NCBI RefSeq assembly: GCF_027595985.1
Contig: NC_073304.1
Coordinates: 213,930,500-213,994,499 of the forward strand
Length of the DNA stretch: 64,000 bases
From: Sorex araneus
Lineage: Eukaryota > Chordata > Mammalia > Eulipotyphla > Soricidae
Direction: 5' to 3'
The notes below the pieces were generated by a model. It did not search any database. It saw nothing but the letters and a program-made list of their open reading frames with translations, and was not told the origin of the DNA. The position numbers and the translations under genes are program-made. Below are positions 1 through 9,222 of this stretch, piece by piece; positions within the stretch are counted from its first letter, which is position 1, and every line of letters begins with the position of its first letter.

Positions 1-1436
1 GGGAGGGGTGGAGGGGTGGGTGGCAACAAGACCCAGGGCTGGATGGGAAGGACCCAGGGCCGGCGGCCTGCCACAAGGGGTGCGGAGTGCAGAGCTCCTG
101 GCAAGGAAGGGAGAAAGAAAAGGGGAGAGATGGTGACAGGCTTGGGAGGGGAAAGATGCAGGAGATAAAGCCAGTGCCAGCTAATGACAGTAGCAGAGAG
201 GGCAGCGCGGGCATCCTCCGAGCGTGCACCCGGGGCCTGGACTGATCTGGCTGTCTGGCCCCCCGGAGACAGAAGCAGCAGGCCAGGGGCAGAGAGGTGG
301 GGGTGGGTGCAGTCAGCGAGAGGCTCTAATTACCCAGCAGCAGAGCCGCCTGTTTGAAGTCTGTGGCGAGGGCATCAAAGGGAGAGGAGGGAGGCACAGG
401 CGGGGTGCCCTCTGCTCGGCCCACCTGGACCTCCCAGTGTCCACCTCCCCCCCCCCGCCGGCCCTGCCCCCTGCGCAGAACCACTGGGGCACTAGGCTAG
501 GCCTCAGGCGCTGAGCCCTGGACACAGGAGTGCTCAGCCCAGCGGGGGCACCCCGGGTCCTGTGGTGCCTGCAGGGACCACCTGCCCAGCTTCCAGAGAC
601 GGTGCTGGCATCGGCCAGCCCTCCCTGTGGGGATCATGGGTAACCACTGGTCCCCACAGCTAGAACCGATCCCCAGGACTTAGAAAACTCCACCTCGAGT
701 TATTTTCAACCCCCACCCTGGCCAGGGAGGCCCGCCTCTGGGCTGCATGGAAATGTCCTGAGCAGGGCCCTGGGGACCCCCCTCGCCCCCCATACAGCTG
801 ACCCCTCCCCACCCTCCCTGCTTCAAGTTGAGCACCTTGAGGCCTCAACTGTTCCTGGGGGCCGACCCCTGACCCTCGCCCCCCCACCCACGACTGTCTC
901 TGCCACCAGCGTCCTCACAGACACGTGTAGTGTGTTCTTCCTCTCTGCTGGGTCCTGCAGCCTCTGTTCCCTGGACCTCATCGTGGCAGGAGGCTGGTGT
1001 CCCAGCCTGAGAGGACACACCCTTTATCTTCCTGAGCCTCGGCTCCCCCCTGTTTCTATGCTCCCCACCGTGAAAAGACCTGGACGGGGCTTGCTGGGAG
1101 CTTGCTGGATGTCGGCCGCCCTTGTCCTGGAAAGCCCCACCTTGCCTCCCGCCAGGAGGACTCTTCAGGGGGTGGGGGGAGGCGCAGAGGGTCCTCTCCA
1201 AACCCAGAACACAGGCTTCCGAAAAGGAGCAGGAGCCCAGGCTTGAACCCCCTACTCTATGGGGTGCTCCTGAGCACTGCTGGGTGTGATCCAAAAAGAA
1301 ACACAATGATCCCTCTTGTCAGTCCAGATGATTGACAGCAGATCCAAACCAGGGCGGTGGGAAATTCATTGCCTGCATGCAACAGGCCTACCAAAGGCTC
1401 TCCACCCTCCAGAGGCTTCCCCCACCCCCATCCGCC
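1..1436. other. GC-rich intergenic DNA, no gene seen
   Basis: I see no splice-flanked coding exon, RNA gene or recognisable repeat here. Open frames on both strands are what GC-rich DNA gives by chance: no domain, no splice sites in frame. If synteny with human holds, this is the interval between TAC4 and the DLX4/DLX3 pair. Confidence 0.6.
140..370. promoter_or_regulatory. possible conserved noncoding element with homeodomain motifs
   Basis: A non-repetitive stretch with a TAATGA core near 182 and a TAATTA core at 327-332, the kind of sites bound by DLX and other homeodomain proteins. Motif matches this short are common by chance. The only support is that the stretch is unique sequence in a region that may neighbour DLX genes. 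No conservation data were available. Confidence 0.15.
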
Positions 1437-1845
1437 CATCATCCCCTTCCAACACATATGTCAGTCCTTCCTTTCACCCAGCATCCACCCTTCCATCTGT
1501 CCATCTGCCCCTCCAGCCCTCCTACCATCTCTCCATCTTCCCATGCAGTCACTGGTCCCTCCCCTCTCCCATCTACCCAGCTATCATCTCTTATCCATTC
1601 CCCACTCACTTAATAATTTATGCATTCAACTGTTCACCCATGCATCTACTTACCTGAACACCCATCTGCCCACCCATCTCCCACCCACCTCCCACGCACC
1701 CCTCCCGCCTGTTTCTTTCTCCACCCATCCACTCACTCGCCATGCCACACATCAGTCCCTATGCATTTTTTTCCTTCTGTGTCTTTATCCACCTGCTCAC
1801 CCCTCCATGTCCCTGTCCATGGATTGGTCATCTCTTGCACTCAAG
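1437..1845. repeat. degenerate CCAT/CCAC tetranucleotide repeat
   Basis: Pyrimidine-rich sequence built from imperfect CCAT, CCAC and CCCT units (for example around 1490-1560 and 1640-1740). It looks like an old, decayed (CCAT)n satellite. The proline/histidine/serine-rich frames through it are repeat translations, not genes. Confidence 0.6.
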
Positions 1846-2162
1846 ACCCTGAGCCAAATCCCTAACGTTCATGGGCTCTCTTAGCCTTTGGACGATCCCA
1901 GTGCCATGCTCCCTGGTAGCCCACCCCACTGGAGGATGGGGCAGGTGTCTCGCTGCCTCCACCACGTCCAGGCAGAGGAGAGGCTGCCTCGCTGACAGCA
2001 GGAGAGAGCTACACCTGTGGAACAGCGTCTGGACAGAAAACAATATGGAGAGTTTTTACACGTATTGATTTTAATATTGGAGCTCTGTTATCTAAACAGT
2101 TTCAACTCTACAGTTGTATCAATGTCTGTGGCTTTTTTTTCTACATTAAAATAAATAAAATT

Positions 2163-2346
2163 GGGGCTGGAGCGATAGCACAGCGGGTAGGGCATTTGCC
2201 TTGCATGCAGCCGACCCGGGTTCGATTCCCAGCATCCCATAAGGTCCCCTTTGCACCGCCAGGAGTAATTCCTGAGTGCAAAGCTGGGAGTAACTCCTGA
2301 GCATCACCGGGTGTGACCCAAAAAGCAAATAAATAACTAAAAAAAT
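2163..2346 (+). mobile_element. shrew SINE type 1 (SOR-like), full length
   Basis: This is the reference description for type 1. The head begins GGGGCTGGAGCGATAGCACA and contains a pol III A box (TAGCACAGCGG) and a B box (GGTTCGATTCC), the hallmark of tRNA-derived SINEs. The body carries the landmarks CAGCATCCCAT, CCTGAGTGCA and GGGTGTGACCCAAAAAGC, followed by an A-rich tail. The element is about 160 bp plus tail and non-coding; such elements are mobilised in trans by L1. Confidence 0.9.
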
Positions 2347-2576
2347 CACTGTATCACTGTCATCCCGTTGCTCATTGATTTGCTCAAGCGGGCACCAGTA
2401 ACGTCTCCATTGTGAGACTTGTTACTGTCTTTGGCATATCCAATACGCCATGGGTAGCTTGCTAGGCTCTGCCGTGCAGGTGAGATACTCTCAGTAGTTT
2501 GCTGGGCTCTCTGAGAGGGGCAGAGAAATCAAACCCGGGTTGGCTGAGTACAAGACAAACGCCCTACTACTGTGCC
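2347..2576 (-). mobile_element. shrew SINE type 2, long form, 5' end missing
   Basis: On the - strand the right part matches the type 1 tRNA-like head, but the body is unrelated: landmarks CTCACAATGGAGACGTTACT, AACAGTAACA and CAATGAGCAACGGGATGACA, ending in CAGTGATACAG. This copy has the extra segment GAGAGTATCTCACCTGCACGG near 2480 that short copies lack. The outermost ~16 bases of the head are missing where it meets the 7SK-derived sequence at 2579. It abuts the preceding type 1 SINE directly. Confidence 0.8.
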
Positions 2577-2578
2577 CA

Positions 2579-2840
2579 AAATGTGAGGGCGATCTAGCTT
2601 CGATATCTGTCACCCCACTGATCCCCAGGGTTGATTCGGCTGATCTGGCTGGCTAGGCGGGTGTCCCCTTCCTCCCTCACCGCTCCATGTGCGTCCCTCC
2701 CAAAGCTGCGCGCTCGGTCAAAGAGGACGGCCTTCCCCAAATAGAGACGGACCGGTCTTCGGTTGAGGGTAAATGAGTAGCTGCGCTCCCCTGCTAGAAC
2801 CTCCAAATAAGCTCTCAAATAAATAAATAAATTTTAAAAA
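2579..2840 (+). pseudogene. truncated 7SK snRNA retropseudogene
   Basis: From about 2581 the sequence follows 7SK small nuclear RNA as I know it: ATGTGAGGGCGATCT, then GTTGATTCGGCTGATCTGGC, GGCTAGGCGGGTGTCCCC, CGCTCCATGTGCGTCCCTCC, GGACCGGTCTTCGGT and GCTGCGCTCCCCTGCTAGAA, ending in GCTCTCAA at 2818. That covers roughly the first 240 of about 331 nucleotides. An A-rich (AAAT)n tail follows instead of the 7SK 3' domain. Several substitutions lie in the 5' hairpin (TAGCTTCGATATC) that binds HEXIM in functional 7SK. The missing 3' stem-loop and the A-rich tail mark it as a retroposed, non-functional copy, not a pol III gene. I did not find a clear target-site duplication. Confidence 0.9.
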
Positions 2841-2922
2841 TTTGGGGAGGTGGATAATAAAAGCAGATGGAGAGGTCTTTGACAAAGAGACCCACCCGAT
2901 CTGGCCCAAAGAGGAAGGGGGC

Positions 2923-3106
2923 TTTTTTTTTTTTTTTTTTTTTGCTTTTGGGGTCACACCTGGCGATACACAGGGGTCACTCCTGGCTTTGCACTCAGGA
3001 ATCACCCCTGGCGGTGCTCAGGGGACCATATGGGATGCTGGGAATCGAACCCGGGTCGGCCGCGTGCAAGGCACACGCCCTACCCGCTGTGCTATCGCTC
3101 CAGCCC
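2923..3106 (-). mobile_element. shrew SINE type 1 with perfect target-site duplication
   Basis: Full-length reverse copy starting with a long T run. The direct repeat GAGGAAGGGGGC flanks it at 2911-2922 and 3107-3118, so this is an intact, relatively young insertion. Confidence 0.95.
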
Positions 3107-3118
3107 GAGGAAGGGGGC

Positions 3119-3770
3119 TTTTAAAAGTACTCCTCAAAGCCCACCCGTGGAAGGGGCCCACATTGCTCAAGGCTGGGGTGTGACACTGGGAGGCACCCGG
3201 TTGTGTTCCTGGACTCCCAGTGGCTCCTCTCTGTTCCTCAGTTTCCCAAGACAGCAGGCTTCAAGGTGGCAGGGACAGGGGACGGCAGAGTGGCGGCCCA
3301 GGCCTGAGTTGGGGCAGCAAAGGATTCCTCCTGACTCGGGAGAGACTCCGGTTGCACCCTCAGGGAAAGTGCTGGACTTAGAGCCGCCAGCTCCTGGGCC
3401 CGGGGCCAGGGTCTCCATAGAAGGGAAGCCTCGGGGGCAGCCCCTGCTTCCTTCCCGGGCCCCCTCCACCGCTCCTTCCTCCTGACATGGCACTGGCGGC
3501 TCAGCCTCTGTGGAGCACAGGGCAGGGGGTCTCTGTGGGTCTCAGGCTCCCTGTGTTTCACGCCCCCCCCGCCACGCCCCGCAGCAACGTGCAGGGAAAG
3601 GAAGCACGCCTGCTCCCGTGGGGGCACGGGCAAGGCCCAGATGGACAGAGGCACAGGCACAGACGCACCCATAGGACCAACCAAGTACCCGCTGGGTGAC
3701 CCAAGTAGAAAGGGTGAGCGGAGCCCCTGGAGGACAGATAGTGAGTGCCCAACCCACACGGAAGGGGCTG
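3119..3770. other. unique GC-rich intergenic DNA
   Basis: No gene, repeat family or convincing motif seen; only chance open frames. Confidence 0.5.
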
Positions 3771-3837
<67 letters not shown>

Positions 3838-4077
3838 TGGACACGCTCACACCATCACACATACACACTGAACACACACTAACACACACTCACATAGACA
3901 CACGCGTACATATACATTCACACACATTAAACACACACATGCAGACAGACATGCAGCTACATACACTCTGGGCATATAACTCATATACAAACACACAGAC
4001 ACACTCATATACACTCACACACAGGCACACTCATACACTCTGGACACGTATACACACAGTGGGCACACACACACACA
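3771..4077. repeat. (CA)n microsatellite with decayed CA-rich flank
   Basis: Nearly pure CA from 3772 to about 3831, then interrupted CA-rich sequence with TACACT, CATATA and GACACA variants up to the TC tract. Histidine/threonine-rich and cysteine/valine-rich frames across it are repeat translations. Confidence 0.95.
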
Positions 4078-4140
<63 letters not shown>

Positions 4141-4170
4141 CCTCCCTCTCTCCCTCTCTCTCTCTCTCCT
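4078..4170. repeat. (TC)n polypyrimidine microsatellite
   Basis: About 55 bp of pure TC followed by CCCT and TCTC variants. It directly adjoins the CA tract, making a compound CA-TC repeat of some 400 bp. Confidence 0.95.
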
Positions 4171-4620
4171 GCGCTGCGGTGAGGGCACCGCCCCTGGGCT
4201 CTGAGGTGTTGGTGCCAGCCGGGTGGGCTGGCACGAGGTGGGGAGAGGGCGGCGCGGGCAGCTAATCCCCCCAGCGTCTTGCAGACGCCCACAGAGACCG
4301 GGGTGAGCTCTTTGTCTGAGGCAGAGACGACAGAGGGGCGGCGGGCAGGCGGGCGGGCTCGCTTTCTCTCCCCTGCGTCCCGCCCCGGGGCAGGTAGAAG
4401 CCTGCTGTCTGTGGGGATGGTCCAGGGAGTGGGCTGGGAGGATTAGGGCCGAGACAGCAGCTTACAACCCGAGGCTTCCCTCCCTCGGGCCCAGAGGGCC
4501 TGCGGCTTTGGGGCGGGGGTCCCAGGAAGGGCAGTGGGGGCATGACCCTGCAGAGGAGCAGGCCCTGGGTGCTGGGGGGAGCCGGCGGGTGGTGGGTCCC
4601 ACCCAGAAAGACACCCTGGG

Positions 4621-4690
4621 AGCGCACGCACGCGTGTGCGTGCGCGCACACACATACACACACACACACACACTCACACATACATACATA
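4621..4690. repeat. alternating purine-pyrimidine tract, GC/CA rich
   Basis: About 20 bp of alternating GCACGC/GTGTGC sequence passes into (CA)n with CATA interruptions. Strict purine-pyrimidine alternation over ~50 bp including CGCG steps is a classic Z-DNA-prone composition. Confidence 0.85.
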
Positions 4691-5097
4691 AGCAGCGGCA
4701 CCCTGGACTCCACATGCACACGTGTGTTTACTCAGACTCACACAGACCGACAGGCAGGGGGATAATTACCAACCCCGCAAGATCACAGCTGTATGGTTCA
4801 AAACAGCGCTGGGTCCTCTCCTACCACCACGGGCTGCCCCCCAGCGCCGTCCTGCTGGGGCCACGTGCTGTCCCAGACGCCCTCCCCTGAGCACTGGTGT
4901 GTCCCTGGCAGGACCACCGTCCAGCTAGAGCCCCTCTCGCACACCCGACACTCTACTTGTCCAGGCGGCCTCCTGCCCCCACCTGCTGAGGCGCCCCCTT
5001 CCTATCCTGAACTCCACCCCACACCCCTCTTCTGATCAGGCCAGCCCCAAGGGTAAGACTCCCCAGAGAGTCCCCAGAGTTCAAAGGGCCGAGGGCA
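4691..5097. other. unique intergenic DNA
   Basis: No gene or repeat family recognised. A TAATTA core lies near 4763, of no weight alone. Confidence 0.45.
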
Positions 5098-5098
5098 C

Positions 5099-5264
5099 AG
5101 GCTGGAGAGGTAATACTGTGGGAAGGAGCTTGCCTCGTATGCGGTACCTGGGGTCAGTCCCTGGCATCCCATATGGCCCCCTGAGCCCCACCAGGTGATC
5201 CCTGAGCTCAGAGCCAGGAGTGAGCCCAAAGCATCACCGCATGTGGCCCCAAAACAAAGACACA
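5099..5264 (+). mobile_element. diverged shrew SINE type 1
   Basis: GGCTGGAGAGGTAATACTGTG head, CTGGCATCCCATATGGCCCC body and CATGTGGCCCCAAAACAAAG end. The tail is mixed rather than poly-A, as in the older copies of this window. Confidence 0.8.
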
Positions 5265-5960
5265 AAGGCCAAGGGCTAAGGGCAGGCTTTGCGTGCTGGA
5301 GTCCTGGCTTCCACCCCTGCGCTGAACACCACCAGGTGTGACCCCACCCAGACGAATAGAAAGAAGGAGCCCCTGACATGGGCACCCGGCCTGGGCTCCC
5401 CCTGGTCTGCGCCCCCCAGGGCTCCACGAGCACCCCTTCATAGGGACCAGCCCCATCGCAGTGGCCCCCCGCTGGCCTTGCCCCTACTCCCTGCAGCCCC
5501 AGCTCCAGGGAAGGGCAAGGTCACATCTGTCCCTCTCCCTCCCTGTCCCACTCTGCCCCAAGCGGTCAGCGCTCCAGCCCATGCGCCCGCGCTGGCAAGC
5601 TGAGCCTCGCTGCGGCCAGTGCCTCCGAGGATGAAAGACCTCTGGCTCCTTCAGAAACCAGGGTTAAATATACCCCTCGCCAGCTCTCTGGTGCCTAACT
5701 GGAACCAGCTGGGCAAGACCCGCCCTTCCGCCAGCAGGACAGCCCGGGTGATGGACAGGCGGCGGGGCCCTGGCTGACAGCTGTGGGCTCTGCGCAGGGG
5801 AAGGATGGGGAGCTGGCTACCCAGCAGCCCTCTCCCCACCCCATCAAAGAGACGGGGGAGGGCCCGGAGCATCCTTCAGGGGAAGCCAGCCGGGCACATG
5901 AAAAGGGGGGCTCCTTGGGAGTCTCAGATTTCCTGGGTGTGAACCAGGGAAATCAGAGGG
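5265..5960. other. unique GC-rich intergenic DNA
   Basis: No gene, RNA or repeat recognised. Confidence 0.45.
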
Positions 5961-6150
5961 GTGGGGGTGGGGGGAGACAGCGCAGGGGTTACGGCAACTT
6001 GCCTTGCACATAGCCCACCTGGGTTCAATCCTGGCACCCCCGAGGGCCCCCCAGCCCCGCCAGCAGCGATCCCCAAGCACAGAGCCAGGAGTGAGCCCTG
6101 AACACCGCTGAGGGTGGCCCAACCCCCCGCCCCCAAATATCCCAAAACAG
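5961..6150 (+). mobile_element. diverged shrew SINE type 1
   Basis: Recognisable by CTTGCCTTGCACATAGCCCA, GGGTTCAATCC, AGCACAGAGCCAGGAGTGAG and a GGCCCAACCCC end. The first ~15 bases are unclear. Confidence 0.7.
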
Positions 6151-6189
6151 AAATCGGGAGCTGGCCGTCCCCTCCTACTGGGGTCAGGG

Positions 6190-6680
6190 GCTGCGCATGA
6201 ATGCGGCCAGGTGAAGCCCGGTCCGTGCCTCCCGCCATGGGTCAGTCCCGGAGGGGACCGGGCGGGTCAGCGAGGGGCGCGGGGAGGGGTCAGGAGCGCC
6301 GGCCACGCCCCCCCAGGCCCGGCCACGTCCTGCGCTCCCCTCCCCCTGCCGACTCCGCCCCGGGCTGTGGTCAGGCCCGCGGCCGCGGCTCCCACGCTGC
6401 GGCCCAGTTTAGCGGCTCCAGCCCGCGGCCCCGGGACGGCCCCTCTCCTGCCCAGTCCAGAGGCCTGAAATAGGAAGGAAGAGGGGCCTAAAAATAGCCC
6501 TAATTACAGAGGGGCCCAAGGGGGCGGGGGGCGGAGGCTCCGCGCTGGCTCCTGGGCACTGCCACAGCCGGCCCCCGGGAAGGGACCCGCCCTGGGCCTC
6601 CCAGGGGGACCGGACCGAGGCGGCGGAGGCGCGGGCCCGGCGGGGGCAGCGCCGGCTCCGGTTCGGAAGCTGAGTTAGGA
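6190..6680. promoter_or_regulatory. CpG-rich block with MEF2-like and homeodomain-like motifs
   Basis: Dense CpG (for example CCGCGGCCGCGG near 6380 and GGCGGCGGAGGCGCGG near 6620) in unique DNA, between SINEs on either side. At 488-506 of the 6 kb line, i.e. 6488-6497, CTAAAAATAG fits the MEF2 consensus, and TAATTA follows at 6501-6506. No splice-flanked exon was found beside it, so it could be an unannotated promoter, a distal enhancer or simply GC-rich DNA. Confidence 0.35.
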
Positions 6681-6965
6681 TCACCATGTTCCCTTCCCGT
6701 GACCCCGGGCCGTCCACACCGGAGGACCACGGCGCCGAGAGCAAGGCAGCGGGCAGAGCGTCCACTCACTCAGCCGCCTCCCGGAGTCCGGGCCCCTGCC
6801 TCCTCCTGAGAGCCCTCCTGACTGCCTTCTCCTGGCCCTGCTGGCCATGGGGTGGCCCTCCCCAGAGGCCGGGCCGCTCTCCCAGTGCCCCCTCCTAGCC
6901 TCCTGTAGGAGCAGAAAGAGCCCGGAGAGCCCCAGGAAGTCCAAAGGCTAGACCAAGAGAATGGG

Positions 6966-7272
6966 CGGGTGGAGGGGAGGTCCAGCACAGGGGTTAGGGC
7001 TCTTGCTTCACCTGCAATCCAGGTTTGGATCCCAGGCACTGCGTAGGGTCCTCGGAGACCTGCCAGGAATGACCCCTGAGCACAGAGCCAGGAGTGACCC
7101 CTGAGCACAGAGCCAGGAGTGATCCCTGAGCACAGGGTCAGGAGTGACCCCTGAGCGCAGGGTCAGGAGTGACCCCTGAGCACAGAGCCAGGAGTGAGCG
7201 CTGAACACAGAGCCAGGAATAAGCCTCGAACAGCCCTGGACGTGGCCCCAAAACAAAGAGAGAGAAAATATA
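6966..7272 (+). mobile_element. shrew SINE type 1 with internal tandem expansion
   Basis: The head (GGTCCAGCACAGGGGTTAGG), a B-box-like GGTTTGGATCCC and the end (GGACGTGGCCCCAAAACAAAG) are those of an old type 1 copy. The body segment that normally occurs once or twice, CCAGGAGTGACCCCTGAGCA, is repeated about six times at ~25 bp spacing between 7066 and 7215. This makes the element some 120 bp longer than normal. Confidence 0.85.
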
Positions 7273-7279
7273 CACAGAC

Positions 7280-7376
7280 ATGCTGGAGGTGGCTCAGTGG
7301 GTAGAGCACACGCCTCACACATGTGAGGCCCAGGGTTCGATCCCCAGCACTGCCAGGATAAATTTAGGAGGAAAAC
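7280..7376 (+). mobile_element. tRNA-like SINE of a second head type
   Basis: GGAGGTGGCTCAGTGGGTAG, GGGTTCGATCCCCAGCACTG and an A-rich end. The A and B boxes are good, but the head is closer to a tRNA-Ala-like (ID-like) sequence than to type 1. The T-stem and acceptor ends do not pair, so this is a retroposon, not a tRNA gene. Confidence 0.65.
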
Positions 7377-9057
7377 AAAACCCAGCTGCCTCCATGCCGA
7401 GGAGACCCGCAGGTCGAGGTCATCGGGGGCATCTTTGCGGGCAGAGTCGCCTTTGGAGTCAGGTTTAAAGGAGGCGGGGGGAGTAGCACAGGGAAAGCAC
7501 CCAGGGTTCCCCCCGCGCTGGGCAGCTTGGACCCAGCGCCATGGACCATGTCTCGTGGACCGGCCGGGATTGCTCCGCCTCCTGCTCCACACTGCCCTGT
7601 CTTGGACACGGAGCTTTGGAGCTTCGTTTTCCTGCGTTCCTTCTCTTCCTGTGGGGTGAAGAGGGCACCTGGGGGGGGCGGCGGGGGGCTCTGAGGCATG
7701 GATGCTGCTAAGGACACACAGGACAAGCCTTTCCGAGGTGCCTGTCCAGGGCCCGAGTCCTGGGTGCTGGCTGGGCCCTGCTCGGGTCGCGGCTCCTGTT
7801 TTCCTCCCAGCTAAAGTCCCAGGAAGACACTGGGCAGGGCAGGGGTGTGGAGCAGGGTGAAGGGCAGTTGATCATCCTGGTGTGGGGCTGGAGGGGCTTG
7901 TTGGGGGTGGGGGGTGGGACTCCTGGCCAGCAGTGGCCACACGGCACGCTGGTGCCATCTGGTGGCTGCAAGGAGCAGTGTCGTTACCTCGGCGGAAGGA
8001 GCCGCTGGGGAGGTTGCTCTGGAAAGGGGGAAGGAGAAAGGCCGGGGGAGGGCAGGAGAGCGGCCAGTGGCCACCAGCGAGAGGGAGATGCCGGCGCCTG
8101 GCCCTCTCAGACGCTGCTGCTGCAGGCCCAGGCAGGCCCAAGAACATTTTTCTGCAGCACCTCAGAGGCTCCCAGAGGCCAGAAAGGACCCCCCACAGGA
8201 AGACGCCCCACGGACAGGTGTGCCGGCAAGCACCCCTGCGCTTGTGCGGACCCAGGAGCACGGCCCCAGGCCCGGGGGGACATCCGGGACATCGCCGTAC
8301 CTGTGCTCTGCAGAGGGCCTGGGCCTGGCCAGGGCGTGGGCTGGGTGGGGGGGCCCTCACCCTCCTTCCCTGCTGGCTGCAGGGGCAGGAGGTGGAGGGC
8401 AAGCTTGTTTACCACTCCTGCTCGGGGCAGTGATGAGCTCAGACTGGCCCGTGGCCCTCCCGGGGCAGGGCCAGGCCTGAGTCATGGGGGTCAGATGACT
8501 ATGGAGGCTAAATGTGTCCCAACCTACAGCCCCCGGGAGCGGCCGGACACCCCACCCTTCCCATGCGCGGGCAGCACCCCCAAACTGAGCAGGGAGCTGG
8601 GGGAGTTTCGAGCCCACACTGGCCTCGGCCCTGACCAGGGGACCACAGGGTCACTCCCCACCCCTCCCAGCTGCCTGGACAGGCCACGCCCCTGAGCAAC
8701 CCCCACCCCACAGGTCTCCTGCTCTCTGGGGTGTCCAGTTGGGGCCAACACCCTCCCGGAAAAACAAACGCTCCTGTAGTTTCGTAGAAGGCCCCTAACA
8801 CATCTGGGAAAGAGGCAAAATGCTGACACGATGGTTTTGTGGTGCTTTTGCAGGCAGGCAGCCTTGGTTCCATCCTCTGAGCACTGCCAGGAGCCACCTC
8901 AGCACAGAGCTGGGGGGAGCCCTGCGTGCAGCCAGGTGTGCTCCAGACTCCCTGTATCTCCCAGAGAAAGCTCCTGTGGACCATTCAGTTCCTCTTCCCT
9001 GGACCTTCCAGGGGCCTGCCCCTGGCTAGTGGTCCCCACTCCAGGTGCTGTAATGCA
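7377..9057. other. unique GC-rich intergenic DNA
   Basis: 1.7 kb with no recognised exon, RNA gene or repeat. The long frames (up to 282 codons at 7847-8695) occur simultaneously in several frames and on both strands, which is typical of stop-poor GC-rich DNA. A short SINE-like remnant may sit near 8860-8905 (TCCTCTGAGCACTGCCAGGA). Confidence 0.5.
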
Positions 9058-9222
9058 TAGGCTGGAACAAGAGAACAGAGAGTAGGGCGTTCCCCTTGCC
9101 CACAGCCGACCTGGGTTTGATCCCCGGCACCCCGTATGGTCCCCTGAGCCCACCGAGAGTGACCCCAGAGCACCGCCAAGTGTGACCCAAAAAACAAAAA
9201 CAGAAACAAAAAACAAAAAACC
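9058..9222 (+). mobile_element. diverged shrew SINE type 1
   Basis: GGCTGGAACAAGAGAACAGA head, GGGTTTGATCCCCGGCACCC B box, GCCAAGTGTGACCCAAAAAA end with CAAA-rich tail. Confidence 0.85.

Noticed and set aside
2579-2840. Functional 7SK gene
   Set aside because: It lacks the 3' domain, has substitutions in the HEXIM-binding hairpin and carries an A-rich tail. No proximal pol III type 3 promoter (PSE/TATA) was seen upstream; a SINE is there instead.
3696-4265. 189-codon HTHT...SLSL frame
   Set aside because: Translation of the CA and TC microsatellites.
7066-7215. CRISPR-like array of ~25-bp repeats
   Set aside because: Repeats are contiguous without unique spacers, lie inside a SINE, and the DNA is mammalian.
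7280-7376. Possible tRNA gene
   Set aside because: The A and B boxes are present, but the acceptor and T stems do not pair and no CCA-proximal cloverleaf closes. It is a tRNA-derived SINE.
7847-8695. 282-codon open frame on the + strand
   Set aside because: Two other + frames and - frames of similar length overlap it. Composition is simply GC-rich, with no splice or domain support.
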